A stretch of DNA of 64,000 bases. Source: Paracyclopina nana (taxonomy: Eukaryota; Arthropoda; Copepoda; Cyclopoida; Cyclopettidae). Below, piece by piece: positions 25,639-35,568 of this stretch; position 1 is the first letter of the stretch; every line of letters starts with the position of its first letter. The position numbers and the translations under genes were made by a program. The stretch is taken from positions 15,512,501 to 15,576,500 of the forward strand of contig JAGUCH010000002.1 of NCBI GenBank assembly GCA_019096065.1, written 5' to 3'. The notes beneath the pieces are model-generated. The model was not told where the DNA came from. It saw only the letters and a list, made by a program, of their open reading frames with translations, and did no database searches.

Positions 25639-26801
25639 ATGAGTTTTCATCGAGCAATTTGCGACTGTTTGTTCGGGGCTCAAAAGTCGAACGAGGAGAT
25701 CACTCAAATATTGGTCTGGTCCGGATTTGTGTTCACTCTATCTCAATTGCTCTTCACCGTTTTTTCACCAGCCCCTTATGGACGCTACGCTTCCACTTCA
25801 TCAAAATACCTCACTTGTCAGTGAAAAGCCTTCTTTTAAAGACCAATGATAAGAATGTAGTATCTTCTAGGGTGCCCAATCAATGCCAAAGTGGCTTGGG
25901 TCCTTCAAGAAAGTCCGGCCTTTTTTGTTCCATTCCTTTTACTCAGGGAAACTTGGGAGTACACAAATGTCACCACGAAGATTCTGAACCTTGCTTTCAT
26001 GCTCCACTACTTCCAGAGGTACTCAGATTAAAGTTTAAAATAGCGGCTCCACATACGAGACCTTATTTCTTCAGGTCATTTATTTTTCCCCTGCTCATGA
26101 AGCCTGGTTCAAAGAGTCCATTTTTGCCCACATTTATGGCATTCTTGTTCTGCTTCTTTAATGGATTTCTCCAGAGCCACGTATTGATTTATGACAAGAA
26201 GGTAGAAACCAACTTTTGAGTAATTCAATGAAAAAACATATCCCTTTTTTCAGAAAGGAACTGGGAATCATGAAAGCTATTCTTCGCCGACTTTCATAAT
26301 AGGTGAACTATGCCAGGCTTAAAATTGGCAATTAACTTTTAAAATCTATTTGCAGGAATTATGCTCTTTCTATTTGGCTTGATTGTCAACATTGACTCTG
26401 ATAGAAGACTCCGAAACCTACGGCAAAACAGTGGAACATCGAATTACAAGATTCCATATGGTGGATTTTTCAATTACGTCTCGGCAGCAAATTACTTTGG
26501 CGAAATATGCGAATGGTGGGGATTTTCGTTAGCAGCCAAGTAACTATGCAAAAATCCTTCACTTTTTCCATATATATTACTCTAATCACTCATTATCAGG
26601 CTGAATCCTGGGAGTTTATTTTTCGCTGGCTTCTCCACTCTATTTTTAGGCATGAGGGGCAAACAGCACCACAAGTAAGCCAAGCAGATTCGTGATCACA
26701 GTACACTAAATTAATTCTCGCTATCCTTCAGATTTTACCAAGAAAAGTTCAAAGAAGAATACCCGAAGCATCGAAAAGCTGTCATTCCGCTTTTGATCTA
26801 G
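25639..26801 (+). CDS. 3-oxo-5-alpha-steroid 4-dehydrogenase (SRD5A1/2 type)
   Basis: Membrane NADPH-dependent enzyme that reduces the delta-4,5 bond of 3-oxosteroids or related lipids. Seven small exons: 25639-25816, 25871-26018, 26075-26201, 26254-26302, 26356-26539, 26600-26674, 26732-26801; 276 residues against about 255-260 in vertebrates. Conserved stretches: APYGRYA, INAKVAWVLQESPAF, LRETWEYTNV-type segment, FPLLMKPGSKSP, NIDSDRRLRNLR, YKIPYGGFFNYVSAANYFGE and the C-terminal PLLI. The donor of exon 1 (T|GTCAGT) is the only one that keeps frame with exon 2 and is the least certain junction. In arthropods the natural substrate is unsettled. Confidence 0.92.
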
Positions 26802-27420
26802 CAAATATAAACTTGTTTTCTGTCTCGCCTCACGTGCATATTTTCACGTTTTAAAAACAGGATTCCATTGTTACGTAAACTAAAGCCAAAAAAAAAATGA
26901 TGGAGTTGTTTGGCCAATGCTGCATGTACCGTGCACAATCTGGCTTTTAAAAGACAGTCTCAAAATCCAAAAGCTACTTTTTCGTTCAACAATTTTTCCT
27001 AGGGCCAGACAAAACATCAGCCATTTTGGAGCTTTTCTCTCACATCGTTAACCTATTTTAGATCTACATATGCATAGTGCATCGCATGTTATGCATCAGC
27101 ATATTTCAATGTAAATGGCATTTTCTTATGATCCAAAATCATATTGTCGATTTTCGTGTAGGTTATGAATTATGTATACATTTTTTTAAAGCTTCATTTT
27201 GCCTTCTTAAAATCAGGCTTGTACGGTAAACGCACTTTCTCAATGTAACAACGCACTTTGGAGTCTGAATGCGCGCGCGCATGCGCCCACATCTTGCTTA
27301 CATAAGTTTCGAAAGGATGTTGTACTGCATCGTCAGACATAGTTGTCAAAAAATTGAAAAAATCCAAGGTGGTCACTACATTCTCCAGCTGCTGGCAACT
27401 GCATCATCAGGGAAATTTCC

Positions 27421-27699
27421 ATGAGAAAAAGCTCAGACCAAGAAAAAGAAAGCATAATTGCTGTTTTCAATAGAGGTGACGATTGCTCAGGCGAATCAGT
27501 TTTAGGCTTTTTAGCTCAACATCATACAGACATTCGGGTGAGTGTGAAAGAAGGAAAAATTGGCTTTTTGCAGTGCGGAGATGAAAACTATTGGAATAAT
27601 TGCGCGAGTGTCGCGGGCGCCGCGAGTTGTTATGTGACCGGTTCTAAAATTGCTCCAGTCGAAGCGCAAGAGTTGAACAGACGCAACTTGGTTACGTAA
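27421..27699 (+). CDS. Possible small single-exon gene, 92 residues
   Basis: ATG-started frame with a reasonable residue mix, beginning MRKSSDQEKESIIAVFNRGD and ending NRRNLVT. No domain recognised. It lies next to an inverted-repeat element and has no visible introns, so it may be spurious. Confidence 0.25.
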   Translation: MRKSSDQEKESIIAVFNRGDDCSGESVLGFLAQHHTDIRVSVKEGKIGFLQCGDENYWNNCASVAGAASCYVTGSKIAPVEAQELNRRNLVT

Positions 27700-27778
27700 C
27701 GAGCAACTACGATCTACAACGTAACCTTAAAAGAGTGAAACTCAATCACAATCAGATATACTAGTGAATGGTAAGAGC

Positions 27779-28540
27779 TTCAATTACGATCGCCGTCAAA
27801 CTCAACATTTTAGTTGAAAGGCCTGCAACAGATGGCGCTAAAAGCATTTGCAGATGTGACGTCATCAAACATAAACAAAAAGCCGAAATTTTTTTTTGAG
27901 AATTCATTGATTTCACTTATTGTCATTCTGATACCTAAGATCCTTGATTAATGGTGATCATTTTGGTACCATTTTCGTAAAAATTGGTCAGAATTCAGGT
28001 CGATTGGCCCATACATGCTACATATCAGAGACGATCTTGAGCATCGCGCTAATTTTTAGCGGCAGTTTCTTCCCAGCAGCTTGCACTAAGTAGAATAGAC
28101 GGATCGAAAATGACCTCGATCTAGGATTTATGGAGCCCACTTAATAGGCATTTTAGTAGATTCTGTTGGAGTCATTGCTCTATTTGAAAAGTCAATGTAA
28201 CAAAACACCCAAAATTCAAGCCTCTGGGTCAGAAAACATTGAAAAAATGCCGTTTGGAACTAAAGAACAGATTTTGAGCTCGAACTTGCTTTTAAAATCG
28301 CCCAAACTTTTGTAAGGAAGGTCTCAATTTGATCAGTGCTGCAGTACGATTCTGTTGATTAATTGATAAAAATGCCAGTTTGACAGCTAATTCAAATTGC
28401 CACCTCTGGATCCTATGTTAAGCTCCGCCCTCTAAGTTTTTGCGCGAAAATGTTGCCGTGAGTTTGCACGAGGGTTGATACGCCCTCTATTTTGCATTTT
28501 TAGTAACTTTTAGCATTAAATGACGGCGATCGTAATTGAA
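27779..28540. mobile_element. Candidate non-autonomous DNA transposon with 20-bp inverted repeats
   Basis: TTCAATTACGATCGCCGTCA at 27779-27798 is matched by its exact reverse complement at 28521-28540, 762 bp outer span. The interior has no long frame and no transposase. I could not identify a clear target duplication, so the true ends may be slightly further out (the flanks share weaker GAGTGAA/TTCACTC similarity). A TGACGTCA lies inside near 27857. Confidence 0.55.
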
Positions 28541-29434
28541 TTTCACTCATTATTTGGCCAATTTCAAATAATTTGATGCAATCAACATAATAAGTAAAAA
28601 TAGGCCATTTTCAACAGCCTTCAAAGATGTAATTTCCCGTTCATTTAATGTCGCGGTATCTTTGTTTTTTATGCTTTTCCTCATAGGAAATGGACAATGC
28701 TAGAATTTCTGTTACAACGGAAAAGTTGAAAATTCTGTAAATGCTCCCAGTTTTTGTGGTTGGCAACGCAGGTTAAAAGCACCGCGATTTTACGTTGATC
28801 AGCGCCAGCTCCCCAAAATCTGCATCTGTTTTTGCTGGAGAACCGAGCATAAATATCACTTAGCAACTGCAGCATTATATTTGCTACTTCGCACTGTAAC
28901 AACAGCCACAATTCTGCGGTGAACGCAGGTGATGGCCAAATCGGCCAAGATAGGTACTGAACTGATCTCAGGGACCGTTTCTCACCGAATTTCATGAATG
29001 ATAAAACTGCGAATTTCCTCCTCGCAAATATGCGCGTTAAGCGATTTTGCGTTATACCGATGATTTTTTGCGGTCAATAGCCTTCCAAAAATAGGACTCA
29101 CTTTGAGCTTTTAAAAAAGAACTCTTTTACGTGTCCAAAGAGATTAAAACCAGTATTATCCAAACTGTAAAAGCACCTAAAGCTAGATGCGCTGCTTGCA
29201 ACGCAAAATCGTGCTGGAATAGGAGTCCTACTTTGTACACTACGATTTGGAACCGGTTTGCTTGACCGAGCCTCCAAAATAAAGGTGTAGACAAAAGAAA
29301 CTTGGACTGCTACTATTGCGCAGTTTCTCTTTAAATAGCCATAAAATCATATTTTACAGAATAGCAGAATAGTACAAACACTGGGCCGAATTTAACCCAA
29401 TTATCACTATATACATTTAGCAGATAAAGTGGTC

Positions 29435-30344
29435 ATGCCAGCAAGTTGCCTATCAATCATGGAAAACCACCAAAGTCACTTGCCCAACTGCAATGGAAAT
29501 TTCACAAGGAAGCCACGCAGGCGGTGCAAAAGCTGGAACATCAATGCGAGAATCCCAGTTGAGGAATCTGACTCCAACCAGGAGTTTTTCGCCAAAGGAG
29601 CGGCACTCATCATAGTCTCCAAAGATGGCAGCCAAATCATTGTAAATGGCTAATCATTGTTAAGATCAATTAATTAAATGGGGACCTTCTCGGATTGCAT
29701 TGCAGGGCAACTTTGTGAACAAGTGCAAGGGGACAGTGTTCAAGGTGTCCGGAGTGAGGCTGCCTGAACTTTGCCCACCTCCAGCAGCAACTCCTGACAT
29801 GCCAGAAAATGCCGCTCGGAGCATCGGCGAAAACTACCACATGGGATCCCCATCCAGGATTCTGGAGCTGAAAGGCGCAAGGAGCTACCGAAGCACTCCG
29901 TCAGTGAGCTCCGATGGGAGCGCCGAAGCGGAGAAATGCATCGATGACTCGGATCTGGACGAGTTCATCCAGGAGGACGAGGAGGCGGATTTCGACGCCA
30001 CGATCGGAGAGAAAATCATCGACACATACGGCCTCAACATCAACGACATGGACACGGGCCTCAACTACACCTTCGCCGATGTGAAATGCATCCGGACGCG
30101 TCAGAACAGGAGCAAAAAGTCGCACAAGGACAGCTGCAGATTGACCCATCCGGAGGGCGTGATCCAGTTCAAATCCGTGACAAGGCTGCACGGGGACAAA
30201 GCCAACCTGGTGATCAACGACCAGCTTGGACCTCGCTACATGGGTCAGAAGTTCAACGTTTTCAAGGGAGAAATGGCATTTACCTACAGACTACCCGTGT
30301 GCTACCCCAAATCAACTGTCAACGAGACGCAGTGGTGTCTTTGA
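29435..30344 (+). CDS. Unidentified two-exon gene, acidic 281-residue protein
   Basis: Exons 29435-29641 and 29706-30344, joined in phase 0 across a 64-bp intron. ATG 29459 is an alternative start. The protein starts basic (KPRRRCKSWN), has a central acidic stretch (DDSDLDEFIQEDEEADFD) and a C-terminal globular-looking part (SVTRLHGDKANLVINDQLG, FNVFKGEMAFTYRLPVCYP). No signal peptide or membrane segment. GC content and codon bias are higher than the flanks, as in the sure genes here. AATAAA follows the stop at once (near 30350). I recognise no family. Confidence 0.75.
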
Positions 30345-30374
30345 AAGAAATAAAATCTTTTTTATTGCGGCTAT

Positions 30375-30638
30375 CTAGCTCAGTTGCCAACATTGAGCAC
30401 AGTGGAGCTTCTCTTTTTCAGTCATCCGAGGTGGCAAAAGCTTCTTGTGATCCAATGACACCAAAGCTGCATTGACGAGCTTGACGAAAGCAGTTGCGAG
30501 GAGCTCTTCTTGCCCCAAACTGGAAGAAGCAGTTTTTTGGCCCACGTTGTCGTCCCTGATGATGCCAAAGTGAACTTGGATTGGCTGCATGGTCAAAACG
30601 CAGAACGACGGAATATAATTCAGACGCTGTGGCAACAT
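30375..30638 (-). CDS. Small hypothetical gene, 87 residues
   Basis: ATG-started frame preceded by an in-frame stop, so it is complete as read. It begins MLPQRLNYIPSFCVLTMQPI and contains HFGIIRDDNVG and a helical C-terminal half ending EKLHCAQCWQLS. Codon use resembles neighbouring genes. It ends 30 bp from the stop of the convergent acidic-protein gene. A faint resemblance of KKLLPPRMTEKEK to the BBIP1 C terminus was noted but is too weak to name it. Confidence 0.42.
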   Translation of the reverse strand: MLPQRLNYIPSFCVLTMQPIQVHFGIIRDDNVGQKTASSSLGQEELLATAFVKLVNAALVSLDHKKLLPPRMTEKEKLHCAQCWQLS

Positions 30639-31974
30639 GCCAGCTTTTCAAAAACGGGATTGCGCAAGGACATTTTGCAATCGCGCGCGCATTGTTGACT
30701 TTTCTAAATATAATCCTTGGGCACTTGAAAAAACGGGGAAAGTGCGCATTTTATTTCGTAACTCGCCGTGAGAAGACCACGTGACAATTGACTGCGAATG
30801 TAATGCTAGAGATTTGGTAGTAATTTAAAAATCCTGGCATCTACAGTTTGTTATTTTTTTGGGATTTTCAATAGCAATCACCCCTCTGGAGAAAGAAGAT
30901 CAACCTTTTTTAATTTTTTTTTGCAAGCCTGTAAAATGGACTCGATTTGAAATATTTGCTACCAAACTTATCATGCAAAATTAATCAATTTGGTAGTAAT
31001 CAACTTTTAAAATGGCTACATCTCCGTTTCTGTTCATCCTAGCGATTTTACTATGGAGTAACATAAGTTTATTTTTTTAATTTAAATGGGGATCATTGAA
31101 ACAAAATATCCCTAAAAAATGAACCGTGAATGCGCCAAACGTTTTTAAAAATGCTATGTTATTGGAAGCAGGTCAAGCAACAGCCCAAATAAACTCTTGG
31201 GAAACAAGCTTTCAGAAAATATGTGAGAAACAAATTAAAACTGAATTAACTGTACATGGAATCTGACAAAAATTGAAAATGACCATCTTGTGCTACGCTA
31301 CAGGGATCATGCCAACTGAATTTTGATGAGAGTATCTCGCTCTCAACAACAGCTGACCTTTTTTTGGAAAAAATTTAATAAGGTACAGCTCAAAGTACAG
31401 CTCCGATTGGAACGAAATTTTGAGGGGTTCATGGTTTCTCGGTAATATTGCCAAATTCCAAATAAAAAATAGCATAACATAATATAAAAAACGGTGGAAC
31501 AAAAATTGGCAGATGTCCTGCTACCGTAGGCCGGCCGGCCACCTTTAGGCTGTTTTTTTGTAACAGAGTTTTGAGAACGATCTACTCTGACTCTCATCAA
31601 AATGTAGAGCTCTAGTCAATTCTCAGTTTAAATTTTAAAGCTGAGTGGTGAGTCCACACTGCTCGGACCCCAGAATCGTGGCGGCATCCGGAAAGAGTGT
31701 CAACCGAACAGCACTTTCTAAGGCCATAACGGAAGTGTCTATTTTTAATGAAATCCCATTTTAAGCATATTTAGGGCATTGTTAAAAATAAGTTTTTCAG
31801 ATAAAAAACTCAAATCAACAATTGGGAATAATAGGCCTCATATTTAAATATTTTCTCTGAAATGAATTCGGAAAGCTATTTCGACTTGCTTTTGATCCCT
31901 CAAGTTCCAACGTAGCAAAACAACTCTTCAGTGACAGAACTCTGAAACCTTACGGATTTGTTTAAAAGGACAAA
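30639..31974. other. Intergenic, no gene seen
   Basis: AT-rich with a GGCCGGCCGGCC cluster near 31530. Short frames only. The end near 31974 should include the SSR4 promoter. Confidence 0.5.
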
Positions 31975-32649
31975 ATGAGATATCTGTTTGCCATTTTTGC
32001 TTGTGCAACTCTTCTTGGGCTTGCCAATGGTATTTGAAAATCATTTTCTCCCATACCTTAATTAACAATTCTGATTTTCAGCTGGCTGTGAGAGCCCCAA
32101 GGTTCAAGCAAGTTCTTACACATCAACAGATGCTCAAGTTCTCTCTCACATTCCCTATATTGCTGAATTTACGTTGACCTGCTCCAATGCCCCTTCAACA
32201 ATTCCCTTGTATGCCTCAGTGAAAGGAGCTTTAGGTATGAAAAAAGATATGTTTTTCATCCAATTTTGAGTCAACAAAAGATATATCTTTAGTTCCTGTG
32301 CAAACCTCTGCTGATGGGAAGAAGTACCAAGTGAGCTGGTCTGAAGAGCTCAAGCATGCCAAGTCTGGAAATCACGATGTTAACCTATATGATGAATCTG
32401 GCTACTCTGCAATGAAAAGAGTAGTTGAAAGAGGAGAAGATACGTCCAGTGTCAAGCCATTGGTCACCATTGTTGTCAACCATCCAGTAATATTAAAGTA
32501 ATCTAGATTTCAGCGAAGATGTCTTCAAGTATTCTTTTTTTTAGGGAGCATTCAATGGACCCTGGGTGAACTCTGAGCATTTAGCAGGAATTCTGGCCAT
32601 TTTGGTGTTTTATTTGGCCTACTCATCCAAGGCCAACTTGTTGGCTTAA
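31975..32649 (+). CDS. SSR4: Translocon-associated protein subunit delta
   Basis: TRAP-delta, a single-pass ER membrane subunit beside the Sec61 channel that helps translocation and N-glycosylation. Exons 31975-32029, 32082-32234, 32293-32486, 32545-32649 give 168 residues. A signal peptide (MRYLFAIFACATLLGLANG) is encoded by the first exon. The lumenal domain carries a Cys pair (AGCESPK, FTLTCSNAP) and SWSEELKHAKSGNHDVNLYD; a C-terminal transmembrane segment (LAGILAILVFYLAYSSKANL) ends the protein. AATAAA overlaps the stop region at 32646. Stop codons of SSR4 and the convergent SNX gene are only 63 bp apart. Confidence 0.96.
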
Positions 32650-32712
32650 TAAAACAGCTTGGGTTTGTCTTCAAATAACTTTCGTATATATCGCACGACA
32701 CCATCAAATGAT

Positions 32713-34270
32713 TCAAAACAAGATATTTTTCACCTCTGGCAAAAAATCCTCCCAATATTGGGCCATCAAGAGCTGACATTCCATAAGTTCCTCCATGTAC
32801 TGGATGATGGCCAGCTTGAAGTCTTTGACCCGGTAGCGCTCAAAAAAGTCAATTTCAGCTTTGATCACGTCGGATACCTTGGTGAAATTCACCCTTCCTT
32901 CGTCCAATTTGGCCTCCCATTCAAGCACCTCCTCATTGGCAGATGGAATTTTATCAGCTTTTCCTCCCATCTCAAGACGTGCTTTTTGCTCCTTCTTCTT
33001 CAATACCATTGACTGAGCATGCTGCCATGCCTTCAATATCAAGAATTGAAAATCCAATAGTTCCTCTATATTCAAAACTTATTTTCAGTCACTTACATGA
33101 AAAGCCTTTTGCCTCTCTGACAAGGCATCCTTGACAGCACCCATCAGAGCAACGTAGTCCTTGATCAGCTCGAAAAGATGCATGTAATCCGCATCAGCTT
33201 GCCTGTGATGCACAAATTCCACCTTTTCCTCAATTTTGGCCAAGTGGCTCAGGGCCCTGGACAAATTGTTTGAGTCCTCGGTGGCTGCCAAAAGGGCTGC
33301 TGAGGTGGCAAAGCTACCAACTGCCAGAGCCAAATCTCTTCGGTTTGAGGCCACATTTTCTGTCAGCGTGTACAACTTCTTCAACTGAGCCTCCAAGCCT
33401 TCAAGCTGAGCGATTTTGTCCTCATACCAAGGATCTGTCTCTTCCATCTTGTAGGTGATTTTATTGACCGTGTCACCTACTCTGCCAATGAGTCTGAAAA
33501 CGGAGGCTGATGAGAGGGCTGAGGTCGAGGTTGCTCTTGGCAGGTCCCTTTGAGACTCGAGGAACTCGACAAAGTTGGTATCCCTCCTTAGAATCGGGTG
33601 TTGAGCCACCCTGTTGACAAACCTTTCCAAGGCTACCCTCCTCCTGGCAATGAACTCTTTCTCAGAGGTCCTTTCCGACGTCACGGGTGGGTTGTCCTCA
33701 CTGATGCTCCCACCGCCATCAAACGAGGCTGATGTAGAGGACAGTTTCACTTTGGTGGTGCCCACGAGGCTCTTCTCAGGTGCTGGAGGGATGATGCGGC
33801 CACGTGGCCCATGTTTCTCCACTAGCTTCTCATGAAGACCTTAATAGCATAATTTACTAACTAAAAATATGGAATGCTGAATTTTATTTAATACCTAGGA
33901 AGTCACTAAATCTTCGAATAACGCTCAAGGTTTCGTGTTTGAAAGGCTTCATATTGGTCTTCGTATTGACCCTGTAGGCCATGAACGAGCTGATTCCATC
34001 GCCGATTTTATGAGGCTCGGAAATGGTTATTTCAATGAACTTATCCTCGCCCTCTGACTCCAAGTCCAGGTCGTCTTCTTCTGGGGAGGACGAGTAGACG
34101 TCACGAAAATAGTGCTGCGAGGATCCTGCTGAGGCCGTTGAGGAGGCTTCATCTTTTGGGGTATCTCGTTTCTCCTCCGGGAGAAGAGGAGGTGTAACTC
34201 GAGGGTCAATTTTAGTTGAGGGCTGCTGGCTGAAAAGGAGGCCTCCGCTTTCGCTGTTCAAGTCTGACAT
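32713..34270 (-). CDS. Sorting nexin SNX1/2 (retromer/ESCPE-1 SNX-BAR)
   Basis: PX-BAR protein that binds PI3P on endosomes and forms recycling tubules. Exons on minus 34270-33895, 33839-33097, 33030-32713 give 478 residues. An acidic disordered N terminus is followed by the PX domain (FIEITISEPHKIGDG, VIRRFSDFLGLHEKL, RGRIIPPAPEKS) and a helical BAR domain ending IIQYMEELMECQLLMAQYWE, FLPEVKNILF. The start of exon 3 (GCA at 33030) was chosen because it aligns AFHAWQHAQ without gaps to the SNX1 family; an earlier acceptor would add 12 unconserved residues. Head to head with the COMMD gene. Confidence 0.95.
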
Positions 34271-34764
34271 GTTTTGTGATCAATGGCAGCTGGTTGCAGC
34301 CAAGCCTTTGGATACAAAGGAAGAAAGCCGTATAAGCTGACTCCCATTGGAGCCAGTGAGGTCACAGAAAAGAGAAAGCTGCATGTATTACACTGCTGAC
34401 TTTTCAGTGGTATGTAATGCCCCTGGTGGTCCTTTAATTTCATTTTCTACGTAGCTATGCATGCACCAAATGAGTTGGCTCAAATTGAATTTGAGCATTG
34501 AGGCATTAATTGCAAAAACTTCAAACTATTCATCTTCAACATTACAGTAATCACAAATATGATTTCAAAAGCAAGTACGGCTTTATCTTCTTATCTGTTA
34601 AAAGCCTGTTTTTCGCTGTGGATCTTTTATTTTGGAGGAGTTTTTGCTATTTGGAAAAATCTCAATTTAATCCAGATAGCAGAGTAACAGGTATCAGGCC
34701 TGATAATCAAATCACGTTTGACACAAACCAAAAGATTTTGCATCACACCTAACACATCTTTCAG

Positions 34765-35093
34765 CGCTAGTCTTGGCCTGGATGCCAAATTTTTGGGTCT
34801 CACCATGGCCAAAAACAGTGCTGTAGAGAGCATTGATTGGTCTGTGGCAGGTAGTATGTGAATGCAAAAACAGCAGCCATTTCTAGACATTTACTGTTGA
34901 AATTCTTTACATTCTAGTAACATCTGCTTCAAGCAACCAAGACCTCCAAGGCCGGACAGTAGTTCACCTTGCCATTACTCTGGCAGAAAGTCAAACAGTT
35001 AGCTTGGATCTTTGCCCTGATGATTTCTACAAACTTTGCCTCGAAGTGGAGAAGGCCAAGTTTCAATTGGAGACACTCCTGAGCAAGAAATAG
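34765..35093 (+). CDS. COMM-domain protein (N-terminal exons unresolved)
   Basis: Two exons encode a C-terminal COMM domain: 34765-34850 (SLGLDAKFLGLTMAKNSAVE then SIDWSVA) and 34918-35093 (VTSASSNQDLQGRTVVHLAI, SLDLCPDDFYKLCLEVEKAK, LETLLSKK-stop). The W in IDW, the VTSASS turn and the final amphipathic helix fit COMMD proteins, closest by eye to COMMD7. COMMD proteins form the Commander complex with CCDC22/CCDC93 and retriever on endosomes. Exon 34765 needs a phase-2 donor upstream; the N-terminal helical exon(s) should lie in 34440-34740, where FIFLSVKSLFFAVDLLFW is a candidate, but I could not make a frame-consistent junction. Confidence 0.75.
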
Positions 35094-35568
35094 CAAAACT
35101 AAAGATCATAATTGTGCTGATCATTTTTTCAAAATCCATACACATTTTTGAGGGAGCCATTTCCCATAAGTAATTGTCTAGTTGGTAATTGCCTAACATC
35201 GTCTATTTCTTTCCAATTATAGATGGTTGATCTAAAAATGATCTATAATCATGCCGATCACTTGAGCACAGGACATTGACTTTCATAATAGGCAAAAATA
35301 ATCTGAATTTTGACCGAAATTGTCTGCTTATTATAGATCTTCATAGCCGACAAAATCAACTTCCTTGGTTTATGGTTAGGTTATTGAGAAACTTTAATTT
35401 ATTAAAGTTTACTGTATCAAATGCATATTATTTCAACATTTCAGGGCATTCTTCGTAGAAAAACTAGTGAAGCCTTAAAAACCTAAAAATCATTGGCTCA
35501 GCAAATCCTGAATCTTGAAAATTATAGATATTTTTCATTCCCATTAAAGATTGCGAAACGATAAGGGG
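35094..35568. other. Intergenic, COMMD to unknown gene
   Basis: AT-rich, no gene or repeat seen; 3' UTR of the COMMD gene followed by upstream flank of the next gene. Confidence 0.45.

Larger units (their letters stand above)
26802..29434. other. Gene-poor 2.6 kb stretch
   Basis: Holds one ATG-started small frame (27421-27699) and an inverted-repeat element (27779-28540), both listed separately. From 28541 to 29434 I see no supportable gene. Confidence 0.5.

Noticed and set aside
27194-27376. Minus-strand 60-codon frame with a protein-like ending
   Set aside because: It has no ATG at its head (GTG start); only 48 codons follow the first ATG and no motif is recognised.
28681-28995. Minus-strand 104-codon frame
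   Set aside because: Composition is Trp/Cys/Arg-rich and irregular, no motif, no splice partners.
29706-30344. Tubby-like C terminus
   Set aside because: First impression from the FNVFKGEMAFTYRLP block; the hallmark Tubby C-terminal signature and PIP2-binding residues are absent.
32991-33096. Earlier acceptor for SNX exon 3 giving ELLDFQFLILKA
   Set aside because: It inserts 12 residues into an otherwise gapless SNX1-family BAR helix; acceptor before GCATGG at 33030 gives a normal 66-bp intron.
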